The position numbers were made by a program, and so were the translations under genes. DNA of 64,000 nucleotides, taken from Cedecea davisae DSM 4568. Its GTDB lineage: Bacteria > Pseudomonadota > Gammaproteobacteria > Enterobacterales > Enterobacteriaceae. The stretch's first letter is position 1. Every line of letters begins with the position of its first letter. The stretch is taken from assembly GCF_000412335.2 (NCBI RefSeq), contig NZ_KE161030.1:34014-98013 (forward strand), given 5' to 3'. Below are positions 44,968-54,207 of this stretch, piece after piece. The notes below the pieces were generated by a model, which was given only the letters and a program-made list of their open reading frames with translations, had not been told where the DNA came from and searched no databases.

Positions 44968-46161
44968 GTGTTTCAAAAAGTTGACGCCTATGCTGGCGAC
45001 CCCATCCTTTCCCTCATGGAACGCTTCAAAGTCGATCCTCGCAGCGACAAGGTCAACCTCAGCATCGGCCTCTATTACAATGAAGACGGGGTTATCCCGC
45101 AGCTGCAGGCTGTCGCGGAAGCTGAAGCTCGCCTGAATGCGCAGCCTCACGGCGCTTCTCTCTATTTACCGATGGAAGGGCTTAACGGCTACCGCAGCGC
45201 CATCGCACCGCTGCTGTTTGGTGCCGAACACCCGGCTCTGATCGAAGGCCGCATTGCCACCATTCAGACTCTCGGCGGCTCGGGCGCCCTGAAAGTGGGT
45301 GCCGATTTCCTGAAATCTTATTTCCCTGATTCTCAGGTTTGGGTCAGCGATCCGACCTGGGAAAACCACGTAGCCATCTTTGAAGGCGCGGGTTTCACCG
45401 TTAATACCTACCCTTGGTTTGATAGCGAAACCAACGGCGTGCGCTTCGAAGCACTGCTGGAAAAACTGAACACGCTGCCGGAAAAAAGCATTGTTCTGCT
45501 GCATCCGTGCTGCCATAACCCAACCGGCTCCGACCTGAACAACGGCCAGTGGGACGCGGTAGTTGAAATCCTCAAAGCACGTAATCTGATCCCGTTCCTC
45601 GACATCGCCTATCAGGGCTTTGGTGCCGGGATTGAAGAGGACGCTTACGCTATCCGCGCCATTGCATTGGCCGGGCTGCCGATGCTGGTCAGCAACTCGT
45701 TCTCTAAAATCTTCTCCCTTTACGGCGAGCGCGTAGGCGGCCTTTCCGTAGTCTGCGAAGATAGCGATGCCGCGGGCCGCGTGCTGGGGCAGCTGAAAGC
45801 CACCGTGCGCCGCAACTACTCCAGCCCGCCAAACTTTGGTGCGCAGCTTGTCGCTACCGTCCTGAATGACGAGAAGCTGAAAGCCAGCTGGATTGCCGAA
45901 GTGGAAAGCATGCGTGTGCGTATTCTGGAAATGCGCCAGGTGCTGGTTGAAGTGCTGACGAAAGCGGTGCCGGGGCGTAATTTTGACTATCTGGTGAAAC
46001 AGCGCGGTATGTTCAGCTACACCGGGCTCAGCGCTGCTCAGGCAGATCGCCTGCGCGAAGAGTTTGGCATCTATCTGCTCGCCAGCGGCCGTATCTGCGT
46101 GGCTGGCCTGAACCACGGCAACGTGCAGCGCGTGGCGCAGGCGTTCGCCGCTGTAATGTAA
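44968..46161 (+). CDS. tyrB: aromatic-amino-acid aminotransferase
   Basis: TyrB performs the last transamination in tyrosine and phenylalanine synthesis and contributes to leucine synthesis. The 397 residues equal the E. coli enzyme. The PLP-binding lysine is K247 in [15 protein letters not shown], and the substrate-carboxylate arginine lies near the C-terminus ([11 protein letters not shown]). The start is GTG (44968) with AGGAGA 8 bases upstream. The inverted repeat at 44920-44955 could regulate it. Confidence 0.97.
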   Translation: MFQKVDAYAGDPILSLMERFKVDPRSDKVNLSIGLYYNEDGVIPQLQAVAEAEARLNAQPHGASLYLPMEGLNGYRSAIAPLLFGAEHPALIEGRIATIQTLGGSGALKVGADFLKSYFPDSQVWVSDPTWENHVAIFEGAGFTVNTYPWFDSETNGVRFEALLEKLNTLPEKSIVLLHPCCHNPTGSDLNNGQWDAVVEILKARNLIPFLDIAYQGFGAGIEEDAYAIRAIALAGLPMLVSNSFSKIFSLYGERVGGLSVVCEDSDAAGRVLGQLKATVRRNYSSPPNFGAQLVATVLNDEKLKASWIAEVESMRVRILEMRQVLVEVLTKAVPGRNFDYLVKQRGMFSYTGLSAAQADRLREEFGIYLLASGRICVAGLNHGNVQRVAQAFAAVM

Positions 46162-46183
46162 GTACTTGCTAACTATCTCTTCT

Positions 46184-46215
46184 TGCCCCTCTTCTTTAGA
46201 GAGGGGCATTATTTC
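46184..46215 (+). terminator. tyrB terminator
   Basis: TGCCCCTC-TTCTTTAGA-GAGGGGCA stem 22 bases past the stop, followed by TTATTT. The uridine tract is modest. Confidence 0.7.
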
Positions 46216-46363
46216 CCAGGTTCTGTGATCTCTTCTGTCTTCTCCGATATAAAACAAATAAAACCTTTATATATCAGGCTCCGGCAGGTATGGTCGGGAT
46301 GCTTTATTATCCGTTTGCGCAATTTAACAACGATTAAAACCAATAAAATAGAAAGGGAAAACA

Positions 46364-47077
46364 ATGCGTAAGATTGCTTTGGCACTGAGTGCCGTCTGCC
46401 TGCTGGTCGGCCTTAATCATTCCGTGATGGCGAAGGAATCCGTTCCCGCCCCGCTTAACCCTGGCGTAACCGTGGCTCAACTGGCACAGCAGGTGCCGGT
46501 GCATTGGGTTTCCGTGGCGCAAATAGAAAATAGCCTGCTGGGGCGCGCGCCTATGGCAGTTGGCTTTGATATTGATGACACCGTCCTGTTTTCTAGCCCC
46601 GGCTTTTATCGCGGGCAGAAAGAGTATTCTCCCGGCAAGCAGGATTACCTGAAGAACCCTGAGTTTTGGGAAAAAATGAACAACGGCTGGGATGAATTCA
46701 GCATGCCGAAAGAGGTGGCGAAAAGCCTGATAACCATGCACCTCAAGCGTGGCGACAGCGTTTACTTTGTTACCGGACGCAGCCAGACCAAAACTGAAAC
46801 CGTGACCAAAACGCTGCAAAATGACTTCCTGATCCCGGAACCAAACGTTAATCCGGTTATTTTTGCCGGAGATAAAGAAGGCCAGAACACCAAGACTCAG
46901 TGGCTGAAAGATAAGAAAATCAAGATCTTCTACGGTGACTCGGATAACGACATCACGGCAGCGCAGGAAGTCGGCGCTCGCGGTATTCGTATCCTGCGAG
47001 CTTCTAATTCCAGCTATCAGCCGCTGCCAAAAGCTGGCTCATTTGGTGAAGAAGTCATCGTTAACTCCGAGTATTAA
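46364..47077 (+). CDS. aphA: class B acid phosphatase AphA
   Basis: A periplasmic, non-specific phosphatase and phosphotransferase of the DDDD/HAD superfamily that releases nucleosides from nucleotides. The 237 residues equal E. coli AphA. The signal peptide is cleaved near VMA-KE. The catalytic nucleophile and acid are D69 and D71 (FDIDDTVLF), and the C-terminal aspartates lie in YGDSDNDI. Its leader (46216-46363) is AT-rich. A terminator follows. Confidence 0.97.
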   Translation: MRKIALALSAVCLLVGLNHSVMAKESVPAPLNPGVTVAQLAQQVPVHWVSVAQIENSLLGRAPMAVGFDIDDTVLFSSPGFYRGQKEYSPGKQDYLKNPEFWEKMNNGWDEFSMPKEVAKSLITMHLKRGDSVYFVTGRSQTKTETVTKTLQNDFLIPEPNVNPVIFAGDKEGQNTKTQWLKDKKIKIFYGDSDNDITAAQEVGARGIRILRASNSSYQPLPKAGSFGEEVIVNSEY

Positions 47078-47088
47078 CTCTGCTTCGG

Positions 47089-47125
47089 AAAACGGCAGCT
47101 AAAATAAATCATCTGCCGTTTTTTT
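47089..47125 (+). terminator. aphA terminator
   Basis: AAAACGGCAG and CTGCCGTTTT arms (47089-47098/47113-47122) with a 14-base loop and T run. Confidence 0.8.
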
Positions 47126-47219
47126 AATCAATATCCTCGTCGGTTGTGCGCTTTTGGCACACAATTAGTTTTGCCGCGGGCTTTTCCGGGCAAAGGCTAT
47201 TCAGGACGAGGAAATCAAG

Positions 47220-47573
47220 ATGACGAATTCGGATCTTTTAGAATATTGCATGAATAAACCCGGTGCCGCGCAAAGCGTGCACAGCGACTGGAAAGCGACT
47301 CAAATTAAGGTCGCCGATGTGCTGTTTGCGATGGTGCACGCCGATGGGCAGCGCCCGGCCGTGTCGCTTAAGGCAACGCCGGAGCTGGCTGATTTACTGC
47401 GGCAGAAACATCAGGATGTTTTTCCCAGCGCTCATCTGAATAAAACCCACTGGAGCACGCTATATCTGGACGGTTCTCTGCCGGGATCGCAAATTTACTA
47501 TCTGGTGGATGCTTCGTATCAGCAGGCGCTGACATTGCTGCCTGAACAGGTCAGGCAGCAACTCTCGGAGTGA
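47220..47573 (+). CDS. yjbR: MmcQ/YjbR family protein
   Basis: A 117-residue cytoplasmic protein of the YjbR/CyaY-like fold, collinear with E. coli YjbR (118 residues): LLEYCMNKPGA, HWSTLYLDGSLP and YYLVDASYQQAL. Proteins of this family are proposed to bind DNA, but no function is established. The stop codon abuts the uvrA stop with no intervening base. E. coli yjbQ, normally upstream, is absent. Confidence 0.93.
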   Translation: MTNSDLLEYCMNKPGAAQSVHSDWKATQIKVADVLFAMVHADGQRPAVSLKATPELADLLRQKHQDVFPSAHLNKTHWSTLYLDGSLPGSQIYYLVDASYQQALTLLPEQVRQQLSE

Positions 47574-50399
47574 CTACTTCAGCAAAGGTTTGAGGAAGCG
47601 CGCGGTATGAGAAGCTTTACAGGTGGCGACGGTTTCCGGCGTGCCGGAGACCAGAATCTCGCCGCCGCCGCTGCCGCCTTCCGGCCCCAGGTCCACAATC
47701 CAGTCAGCGGTTTTAATCACGTCGAGATTATGCTCAATCACCACGATGGTGTTGCCCTGATCCCTGAGCTGATGCAGGACTTCCAGCAACTGCTGGATAT
47801 CCGCGAAGTGCAGGCCGGTCGTCGGTTCATCGAGGATATACAGCGTTTGCCCTGTGCCGCGTTTGGACAGCTCTCGCGCCAGCTTAACGCGCTGTGCTTC
47901 ACCGCCTGAAAGCGTGGTTGCCGACTGGCCAAGTCGAATATAGGACAGGCCAACGTCAATCAGCGTTTGCAGCTTTCGCGCCAGCGCCGGAACCGCATCA
48001 AAGAACGCGCGCGCGTCTTCAATCGTCATATCCAGCACTTCGTGAATGCTCTTGCCCTTGTACTTAATTTCCAGCGTTTCGCGGTTATAACGTTTGCCTT
48101 TGCACTGGTCGCACGGCACGTAAATATCCGGCAGGAAGTGCATCTCGACTTTGATTACGCCGTCACCCTGGCAGGCTTCGCAGCGCCCACCGCGTACGTT
48201 AAAGCTGAAGCGCCCCGGCGTATAGCCACGAGAACGTGCTTCCGGCACGCCAGCAAATAGCTCGCGCACGGGCGTGAAAACGCCGGTGTAGGTCGCCGGG
48301 TTGGAGCGCGGAGTACGGCCTATAGGGCTCTGGTCGATGTCGATAACTTTGTCGAAATGCTCCAGGCCGTGAACTTCACGGTAGGGGGCCGGTTCGACAA
48401 TCGTTGCGCCATTCAGCTGGCGCTGGGCAATCGGGAACAACGTATCGTTGATAAGCGTCGATTTACCCGAGCCGGAAACGCCGGTGATGCAGGTAAATAG
48501 CCCAACCGGCAGCGTCAGTGTGACATCTTTCAGGTTGTTGCCCTTCGCGCCGACCAGCTTGAGCACCTTTTCCGGATCTGCGGCAACGCGTTTTTTTGGA
48601 ACAGCTATCTCGCGTTTACCGCTGAGGAACTGCCCCGTCAGAGATTCCGGCACCGCGATAATATCCTTCATGGTGCCTTCAGCGACCACCTGGCCGCCGT
48701 GCACGCCTGCGCCAGGGCCAATATCGATAATATGGTCGGCGGCGCGAATCGCATCTTCATCGTGCTCAACCACAATCACCGTGTTGCCGAGGTTACGCAG
48801 GTGGATAAGCGTTTCCAGCAGGCGCTCGTTATCGCGCTGGTGCAGGCCGATAGACGGTTCATCCAGCACATACATGACGCCAACCAGTCCGGCGCCAATC
48901 TGGCTCGCCAGACGAATACGCTGAGCCTCGCCGCCGGAGAGCGTTTCCGCCGAACGGGAGAGAGAAAGATAGTTCAGGCCGACGTTCACCAGGAACTTCA
49001 GGCGGTCGCCTATCTCTTTCAGCACTTTTTCTGCGATCTGCGCGCGCTGGCCGCTGAGCTTCATGTTCTGGAAGAATTCCATCGCATGGCCGATGCTCAT
49101 ATCGGAAATTGTCGGCAGCGCGGTATTTTCAACGAAGACGTGGCGAGCTTCGCGACGCAGGCGAGTGCCTTCGCAGCTGGCACAAGGACGGTTGCTGATA
49201 AACTTCGCCAGCTCTTCACGCACGGCGGAGGATTCCGTCTCTTTATAACGGCGCTCCATATTGTGCAGCACGCCTTCAAACGGATGACGGCGCACGGAGG
49301 TATCGCCGCGGTCGTTCATATATTTGAATTCAATCGTTTCTTTACCTGAACCGTGCAGCACGACTTTTTTCACCGTGTCGCTCAGCTCGTTCCACGGTGC
49401 TTCAACGTCAAACTTATAGTGCTCGGCCAGAGAACGCAGCATGGTGAAGTAGTAGAAATTACGGCGATCCCAGCCGCGGATGGCTCCGCCAGCCAGAGAG
49501 AGTTCACCGTTCTGCACTACGCGGTCCGGGTCAAAATATTGTTGTACGCCCAGGCCGTCGCAGGTCGGGCAAGCCCCGGCCGGGTTATTGAAGGAGAACA
49601 GGCGCGGTTCAAGCTCGCGCATGCTGTAGCCGCAAATAGGGCAGGCGAAGTTGGCGGAGAACAGCAGTTCTTCGGCTTTTTCGTCGTCCATATCGGCCAC
49701 TACCGCAGAGCCGCCGGACAGTTCCAGCGCGGTTTCAAATGACTCGGCCAGGCGCTGGGCAATGTCTTCGCGCACCTTAAAGCGGTCAACAACGACTTCG
49801 ATGGTGTGCTTCTTCTGAAGCTCCAGCTTTGGCGGGTCGGAAAGGTCGCACACCTCGCCGTCGATACGCGCGCGGATATAGCCCTGGCTTGCCAGGTTTT
49901 CCAGCGTTTTGGCGTGCTCGCCTTTGCGGTCTTTAATGATGGGAGCCAGCAGCATCAGGCGCTTGCCTTCCGGCTGCGCCAGCACGTTGTCGACCATCTG
50001 GCTCACGGTTTGTGCCGCCAGCGGGATATCGTGATCCGGGCATCGTGGCTCGCCTACTCGGGCGTACAGCAGACGCAGGTAGTCATGGATTTCAGTGATA
50101 GTGCCGACGGTTGAACGCGGGTTATGGGACGTGGATTTCTGTTCAATAGAAATCGCAGGCGACAACCCTTCGATATGGTCGACATCCGGCTTCTCCATCA
50201 GCGACAGGAACTGACGCGCATAGGCGGAGAGAGACTCGACGTAGCGGCGCTGCCCCTCTGCGTACAGGGTATCAAATGCCAGTGAGGATTTGCCTGAACC
50301 CGACAGCCCGGTGACAACGATCAGCTTGTCGCGCGGGATGACGAGGTTGATATTTTTGAGATTGTGGGTGCGGGCGCCCCGAACTTCGATCTTATCCAT
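47574..50399 (-). CDS. uvrA: excinuclease ABC subunit A
   Basis: UvrA recognises damaged DNA with UvrB at the start of nucleotide excision repair. The 941-residue protein (E. coli 940) has two ABC ATPase modules: Walker [10 protein letters not shown] (about 31-39) and GVSGSGKST (about 640), and two LSGGEAQR signatures. Zinc fingers are present ([27 protein letters not shown] with CDQC). It is divergent from ssb over a shared SOS region and convergent with yjbR. Confidence 0.99.
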   Translation of the reverse strand: MDKIEVRGARTHNLKNINLVIPRDKLIVVTGLSGSGKSSLAFDTLYAEGQRRYVESLSAYARQFLSLMEKPDVDHIEGLSPAISIEQKSTSHNPRSTVGTITEIHDYLRLLYARVGEPRCPDHDIPLAAQTVSQMVDNVLAQPEGKRLMLLAPIIKDRKGEHAKTLENLASQGYIRARIDGEVCDLSDPPKLELQKKHTIEVVVDRFKVREDIAQRLAESFETALELSGGSAVVADMDDEKAEELLFSANFACPICGYSMRELEPRLFSFNNPAGACPTCDGLGVQQYFDPDRVVQNGELSLAGGAIRGWDRRNFYYFTMLRSLAEHYKFDVEAPWNELSDTVKKVVLHGSGKETIEFKYMNDRGDTSVRRHPFEGVLHNMERRYKETESSAVREELAKFISNRPCASCEGTRLRREARHVFVENTALPTISDMSIGHAMEFFQNMKLSGQRAQIAEKVLKEIGDRLKFLVNVGLNYLSLSRSAETLSGGEAQRIRLASQIGAGLVGVMYVLDEPSIGLHQRDNERLLETLIHLRNLGNTVIVVEHDEDAIRAADHIIDIGPGAGVHGGQVVAEGTMKDIIAVPESLTGQFLSGKREIAVPKKRVAADPEKVLKLVGAKGNNLKDVTLTLPVGLFTCITGVSGSGKSTLINDTLFPIAQRQLNGATIVEPAPYREVHGLEHFDKVIDIDQSPIGRTPRSNPATYTGVFTPVRELFAGVPEARSRGYTPGRFSFNVRGGRCEACQGDGVIKVEMHFLPDIYVPCDQCKGKRYNRETLEIKYKGKSIHEVLDMTIEDARAFFDAVPALARKLQTLIDVGLSYIRLGQSATTLSGGEAQRVKLARELSKRGTGQTLYILDEPTTGLHFADIQQLLEVLHQLRDQGNTIVVIEHNLDVIKTADWIVDLGPEGGSGGGEILVSGTPETVATCKASHTARFLKPLLK

Positions 50400-50487
50400 T
50401 CACCTTTCCCGGAATGATGACTACATGCGCCTGGTATATAAAGGAACAACCGACGGCCAGAAACGGCTAATTATGACACAATAAAAC

Positions 50488-50503
50488 CTGAATGGATATC
50501 CAG
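50488..50503. promoter_or_regulatory. degenerate LexA box between uvrA and ssb
   Basis: CTGAATGGATATCCAG lies where E. coli has the uvrA SOS box (CTGAATGAATATACAG on this strand). Only CTG-N10-CAG is kept, since one half-site reads CCAG instead of ACAG. On the minus strand it sits just upstream of a CATAAT -10 (50469-50474) for uvrA. Confidence 0.7.
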
Positions 50504-50630
50504 TGCTTTAATGAAACGAGCTATACTTACCCGACATTCTGGAATGTCCCTCGCAGCTATAAACATTGTGGGTGGCATAGTGTAGAATCCCCGGTTTAGA
50601 CTATCTATAAACGTTTCAGGAGACACGAAC

Positions 50631-51164
50631 ATGGCCAGCAGAGGCGTAAACAAGGTGATTCTCGTTGGGAATCTGGGTCAGGACCCGGAAGTACGCTATA
50701 TGCCAAATGGTGGCGCAGTTGCCAACATTACACTGGCCACGTCAGAGTCCTGGCGTGATAAGCAAACCGGCGAAACCAAAGAAAAAACCGAATGGCACCG
50801 CGTTGTGCTGTTCGGCAAACTGGCAGAAGTGGCCGGTGAATACCTGCGTAAAGGCTCTCAGGTTTACATCGAAGGCGCACTGCAAACCCGTAAATGGACC
50901 GACCAGGCTGGCGTAGAAAAATACACCACCGAAGTCGTGGTTAACGTTGGTGGCACCATGCAGATGCTCGGCGGCCGTCAGGGCGGCGGTGCACCGGCAG
51001 GCGGCAACGGCGGCGGCCAGCCGCAGGGCGGGTGGGGTCAGCCTCAGCAGCCACAGGGCGGCAACCAGTTCAGCGGCGGCGCGCAGTCTCGCCCGCAGCA
51101 GCAGAGCGCACCAGCTCCGTCTAACGAACCGCCAATGGACTTCGACGACGATATCCCGTTCTGA
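50631..51164 (+). CDS. ssb: single-stranded DNA-binding protein
   Basis: SSB coats single-stranded DNA and recruits replication and repair proteins. The 177-residue protein (E. coli 178) has an N-terminal OB fold (1-115, [16 protein letters not shown]). It has a Gly/Gln/Pro-rich disordered linker (about 116-167) and the acidic protein-interaction tail MDFDDDIPF. The ATG follows CAGGAGA. It is transcribed divergently from uvrA and ends at a strong terminator, beyond which the accessory segment begins. Confidence 0.99.
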   Translation: MASRGVNKVILVGNLGQDPEVRYMPNGGAVANITLATSESWRDKQTGETKEKTEWHRVVLFGKLAEVAGEYLRKGSQVYIEGALQTRKWTDQAGVEKYTTEVVVNVGGTMQMLGGRQGGGAPAGGNGGGQPQGGWGQPQQPQGGNQFSGGAQSRPQQQSAPAPSNEPPMDFDDDIPF

Positions 51165-51201
51165 TGAATTCAGGTTCCAGACCTGTATATTAAGAACAGA
51201 C

Positions 51202-51227
51202 AAACCCTGCTTCGGCAGGGTTTTTTG
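51202..51227 (+). terminator. ssb terminator
   Basis: AAACCCTGC-TTCG-GCAGGGTTTTTT: strong stem with tetraloop and T run. Confidence 0.93.
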
Positions 51228-51294
51228 TATTCTGGCGGCTGGATCAGGTGGCGCACGCTACTTTCCGTTAATCACAGGTCGCTTCTCATCGCTA

Positions 51295-51326
51295 AAACTT
51301 GACTAAACTTGACTTCTGTCTATAAT
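51295..51326 (+). promoter_or_regulatory. promoter and tandem repeats of the XRE-ImmA/PIN unit
   Basis: Two adjacent perfect copies of AAACTTGACT (51295-51304, 51305-51314) overlap a TTGACT -35 (51299-51304), with a consensus TATAAT -10 at 51321-51326 after a 16-bp spacer. The ATG at 51333 lies 7 bases past the -10, about where transcription would begin, so the mRNA may be leaderless. The 10-bp repeats, one helical turn apart, are good operator candidates for the XRE protein. Confidence 0.65.
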
Positions 51327-51332
51327 TTGCGC

Positions 51333-52478
51333 ATGCAAAAGAAATTGAATACTGATAAAGCGCAATTGGCAATCGATAAAGCCGGTTTGACTCAGACTGC
51401 CGTTGCTGAGGCGCTGGGCGTTACTAAAGAAGCCGTTTCCCAGTGGCTTTTACACAAATCTTTTCCTCGTCCAAATAAGCTGCTTCAATTAGGTAAGTTA
51501 CTGAATCTTTCTTTCGAGGATTTAGTTATTAAGGAAGATCCATATACTCCAAAAGTCGCTTTCCGTAAAATGCGTGGAACCAGGACAAAGAACCATCATA
51601 TTGAAAAAGCACAGGAAGTTGGCCGCTTCTTACGATATCTTGTGCCTTATTTGCCATTCAATACCTTTGAAATGCCGCCGGTACTCAAGTCCCCAAACTG
51701 TGATTACGATTATCTCCGTGCCGTCACTGCGAAAGTCAGGGCGGATATTAATCTCGGGCTTGTAGAGTGTGTCGATTTTACACACCTCATACGGCGTTTT
51801 AACGAATTGCAGGCGGTAGTTATCCCGGTAATATGGGGCGCTAAAAAACGCCATGAAAATGCGCTACATATCTACCTTCCTGATTCTGGAAGTACCTGGG
51901 TATATTTGAATCTGGATACTAATATTCACGATTTCAAATTCTGGATGGCTCATGAACTGGGGCATTGTTTATCTCCTGGCCTGGAAGGTGATGAGGCTGA
52001 AGATTTTGCGGATGCTTTTGCTGCAAGCCTGCTCTACCCGCATGAACTGGCGGAACGAGCATATGACTCTATTCAGTTGCAAGCTACTCCAGCGGCTCAA
52101 ATTTCTCATGTTATCGACCTGGCTAATCAATTAACAATCTCGCCCTGGACAGTAATAGGCCAAGTCAACAAATATGCTAAATCGACTGGAAAACCTGAAA
52201 TACTGCTCAGTAAGGTGATTTTTCCCGGGGCGGTTACCAATTTTAATAAGGGATATAAGAATCTTAGTGAAGCGTTGTTCGGTGATGCAGAACTAGATCT
52301 ACAAGGTAAGCCGAGCGCTCGTGATTATATTAAAAAGGTCGAGGCGGCTTTCGATACGTCATTTTTTGATCTGCTTCGAAAGTATTTAAAAGAACACAAC
52401 AAGGGACCGGGTTATGTTCAAACCGTGCTGGATTTGCCGCTACTTGATGCACAGAGTATTTATGCCGAGTTGACCTGA
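51333..52478 (+). CDS. XRE-family regulator fused to ImmA/IrrE metallopeptidase
   Basis: The 381-residue protein has an XRE/Cro helix-turn-helix at about 10-66 (LTQTAVAEALGVTKEAVSQW). It also has an ImmA/IrrE (COG2856-type) zinc peptidase domain with HELGH at 207-211 and the third-ligand block E223-DFADAFAASLLYP. Proteins of this plan act as repressors that destroy themselves or a partner on a signal, and as antitoxins. ATG 51333 is chosen because the domain starts here. A TTG 24 bases upstream is possible, and no Shine-Dalgarno is seen. Low GC (19 of 60 in 51481-51540) suggests transfer. The PIN gene overlaps its stop by one base. Confidence 0.85.
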   Translation: MQKKLNTDKAQLAIDKAGLTQTAVAEALGVTKEAVSQWLLHKSFPRPNKLLQLGKLLNLSFEDLVIKEDPYTPKVAFRKMRGTRTKNHHIEKAQEVGRFLRYLVPYLPFNTFEMPPVLKSPNCDYDYLRAVTAKVRADINLGLVECVDFTHLIRRFNELQAVVIPVIWGAKKRHENALHIYLPDSGSTWVYLNLDTNIHDFKFWMAHELGHCLSPGLEGDEAEDFADAFAASLLYPHELAERAYDSIQLQATPAAQISHVIDLANQLTISPWTVIGQVNKYAKSTGKPEILLSKVIFPGAVTNFNKGYKNLSEALFGDAELDLQGKPSARDYIKKVEAAFDTSFFDLLRKYLKEHNKGPGYVQTVLDLPLLDAQSIYAELT

Positions 52479-53029
52479 TGCCTCAATCGAAAATCCTCGT
52501 TGATACCAATGCATATTTAAGATTGGCTAAAACCATACGTCCCCTTCTGTTCGTACCCTTTGGTGACAATGAGTATTGCCTGTACATCTTACCTGAACTC
52601 AATGAAGAGTTGGCTGGCAGGAGGCTGCAAAGCAAATTTCCCTGGGTAGATGAGGAGGAATTCGCGGAGAATCGTAAACATTTTCCTGTGATAGCCAAAA
52701 AACAGAAACTGTCTATTCAACAAACCTTCGAATATATTTGGGATCATGTGCAAACCGAGTTACCTGGGCCATCCAGAGTTGATGCCTGGTATATCGCTTA
52801 TGCGCTTGAACTTGGCGTTCCGGTCGTCACCGACGACCAGGATATGACCGAGCTAGCCAAAGTCTTTGATGCGCGGGTGATGTCGACGATGGCGTTGCTT
52901 AAAATAATGTTGGACTGCGGCCATACCGATATGAGAACTATCGACGGTTTGATTGATTACTGGCGATACTTCTCAGATATTCCTGCCAATCTAAGGGCTG
53001 ATTACTCGCACCTATTTGGCAAGTCTTAA
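52478..53029 (+). CDS. PIN-domain nuclease (putative toxin)
   Basis: A 183-residue protein with the layout of a PIN-domain RNase: D9 in KILVDTNAYLRL, E43/E44 in LPELNEELAG, D102 in RVDAWYIAYAL and D119/D120/D122 in VVTDDQDMTEL. Together these form the usual acidic metal-binding pocket. PIN proteins are commonly toxins cutting tRNA, rRNA or mRNA. Its ATG overlaps the TGA of the XRE-ImmA gene, so the two are translationally coupled. The tail (130-183) extends past a minimal PIN domain. Family membership is inferred from motifs, and the target is unknown. Confidence 0.78.
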   Translation: MPQSKILVDTNAYLRLAKTIRPLLFVPFGDNEYCLYILPELNEELAGRRLQSKFPWVDEEEFAENRKHFPVIAKKQKLSIQQTFEYIWDHVQTELPGPSRVDAWYIAYALELGVPVVTDDQDMTELAKVFDARVMSTMALLKIMLDCGHTDMRTIDGLIDYWRYFSDIPANLRADYSHLFGKS

Positions 53030-53151
53030 GGTTGCTTTCCCGCAAGCAGTAAGAACAATATTGGATGACAATCGATACGTCGATTATGAATAACGGTACG
53101 TAATAAGCAATTCTCTATGCTGCGTTTTTCATTGAAAATCTCCCGCCAAAA

Positions 53152-54063
53152 TTAACCAGTAGCTCCGCCAATCTGCATGCCCAACATCATCTTGCTCCAG
53201 TCGTAAAAAGCCCGAATAGCCGGGGAAACGTGGCGGCTTTGCGGGTAAACCAGAAACAGAGGCATATCGACGGCGTGTTCTTCCAGGCAGGGGTGCAGCT
53301 CACCGGCCTTAACGTAATGTTTCACTAAATAGCTGGCAACGCGAATCAGGCCGATGCCCTGAAGACCGGCCTGGATATAGGCGTCGGTGTCATCAACAGT
53401 TAGCGTTTCATTCATCCGTACCGGCACTACGCCGCTTTTATCAATAAAGCTCCACTCCGTTGTGCGCCCCGTGCTGTGGATGAGGTAGCCAACGGCGTGG
53501 TGATTTTTGAGGTCTTCTAGGCGGGCAGGCTTACCGTGCCGGGCAATGTACTGCGGGGAGGCCAGCACCGACCATTTGAACTGGGCGAGCTGGCGGGCAA
53601 CCAGCGTGGTGGAATCTTCCACGCTGCCCGTCCTGATAACACAGTCGAATCCTTCCTGAATCAGGTCTACCACCCGATCGCTGGAGCAGAGAATTAGCTC
53701 AAGCTCAGGGTAGCGCTCAAGAAATTCCGCGACGCCCGGTAAAATACAGTGCCTGGCAAGAGACTGCGGCATACCAATCTTAAAGCGCCCTCGTGGCTGC
53801 CCGGCTTTTCCGGGGAAGGAGGATTCAAGGGCGGCAATATCACCGAGAATTTTTTTACACTCAGCGTAATAGTTCTGGCCGTCGCTCGTGACGCTCAGTT
53901 TTCTCGTCGTACGCTGAAGAAGCTGCACCGCCAGAGAGTTCTCAAGGTCTTTAATCATGCGGGAGACGGTTGATCTCGGTAGCCCAAGCAGCTCCGAGGC
54001 TCGGGAGAAACTTTGCGTTTCAACCACGTGGCGGTAGACCCGCATGGCTTCCAGTTTATCCAT
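53152..54063 (-). CDS. LysR-family transcriptional regulator
   Basis: A 303-residue LysR regulator: N-terminal winged helix (about 1-60, FSRASELLGLPRSTVSRMIKDLE) and a C-terminal periplasmic-binding-protein-like effector domain. I start it at ATG 54063, preceded by GGAGGA. An in-frame ATG at 54075 would add four residues. It resembles the CrgA/DsdC-like branch with effector segment CSSDRVVDLIQEGFDCVIRTG. It is divergent from an NmrA-type reductase (54208), its likely target. The ligand is unknown. Confidence 0.88.
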   Translation of the reverse strand: MDKLEAMRVYRHVVETQSFSRASELLGLPRSTVSRMIKDLENSLAVQLLQRTTRKLSVTSDGQNYYAECKKILGDIAALESSFPGKAGQPRGRFKIGMPQSLARHCILPGVAEFLERYPELELILCSSDRVVDLIQEGFDCVIRTGSVEDSTTLVARQLAQFKWSVLASPQYIARHGKPARLEDLKNHHAVGYLIHSTGRTTEWSFIDKSGVVPVRMNETLTVDDTDAYIQAGLQGIGLIRVASYLVKHYVKAGELHPCLEEHAVDMPLFLVYPQSRHVSPAIRAFYDWSKMMLGMQIGGATG

Positions 54064-54082
54064 TGAATCCTCCATCAGTTCA

Positions 54083-54094
54083 GCACAATTGTGC
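54083..54094. promoter_or_regulatory. palindrome in the LysR/NmrA intergenic region
   Basis: GCACAATTGTGC is a perfect 12-bp palindrome 20 bp upstream of the LysR-gene start. It contains the T-N(x)-A symmetry expected for LysR operators and may mediate autoregulation. Confidence 0.45.
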
Positions 54095-54207
54095 CATTTT
54101 TATGAACAGTCTAACCCAATCAGGACGGCTTATCGCTCGCTAAACACGTCGGTAGACTCTCCAGTGATGTAGCAATTCAGCTGCAAATAAAGGGTGAGGA
54201 GAGTGAT

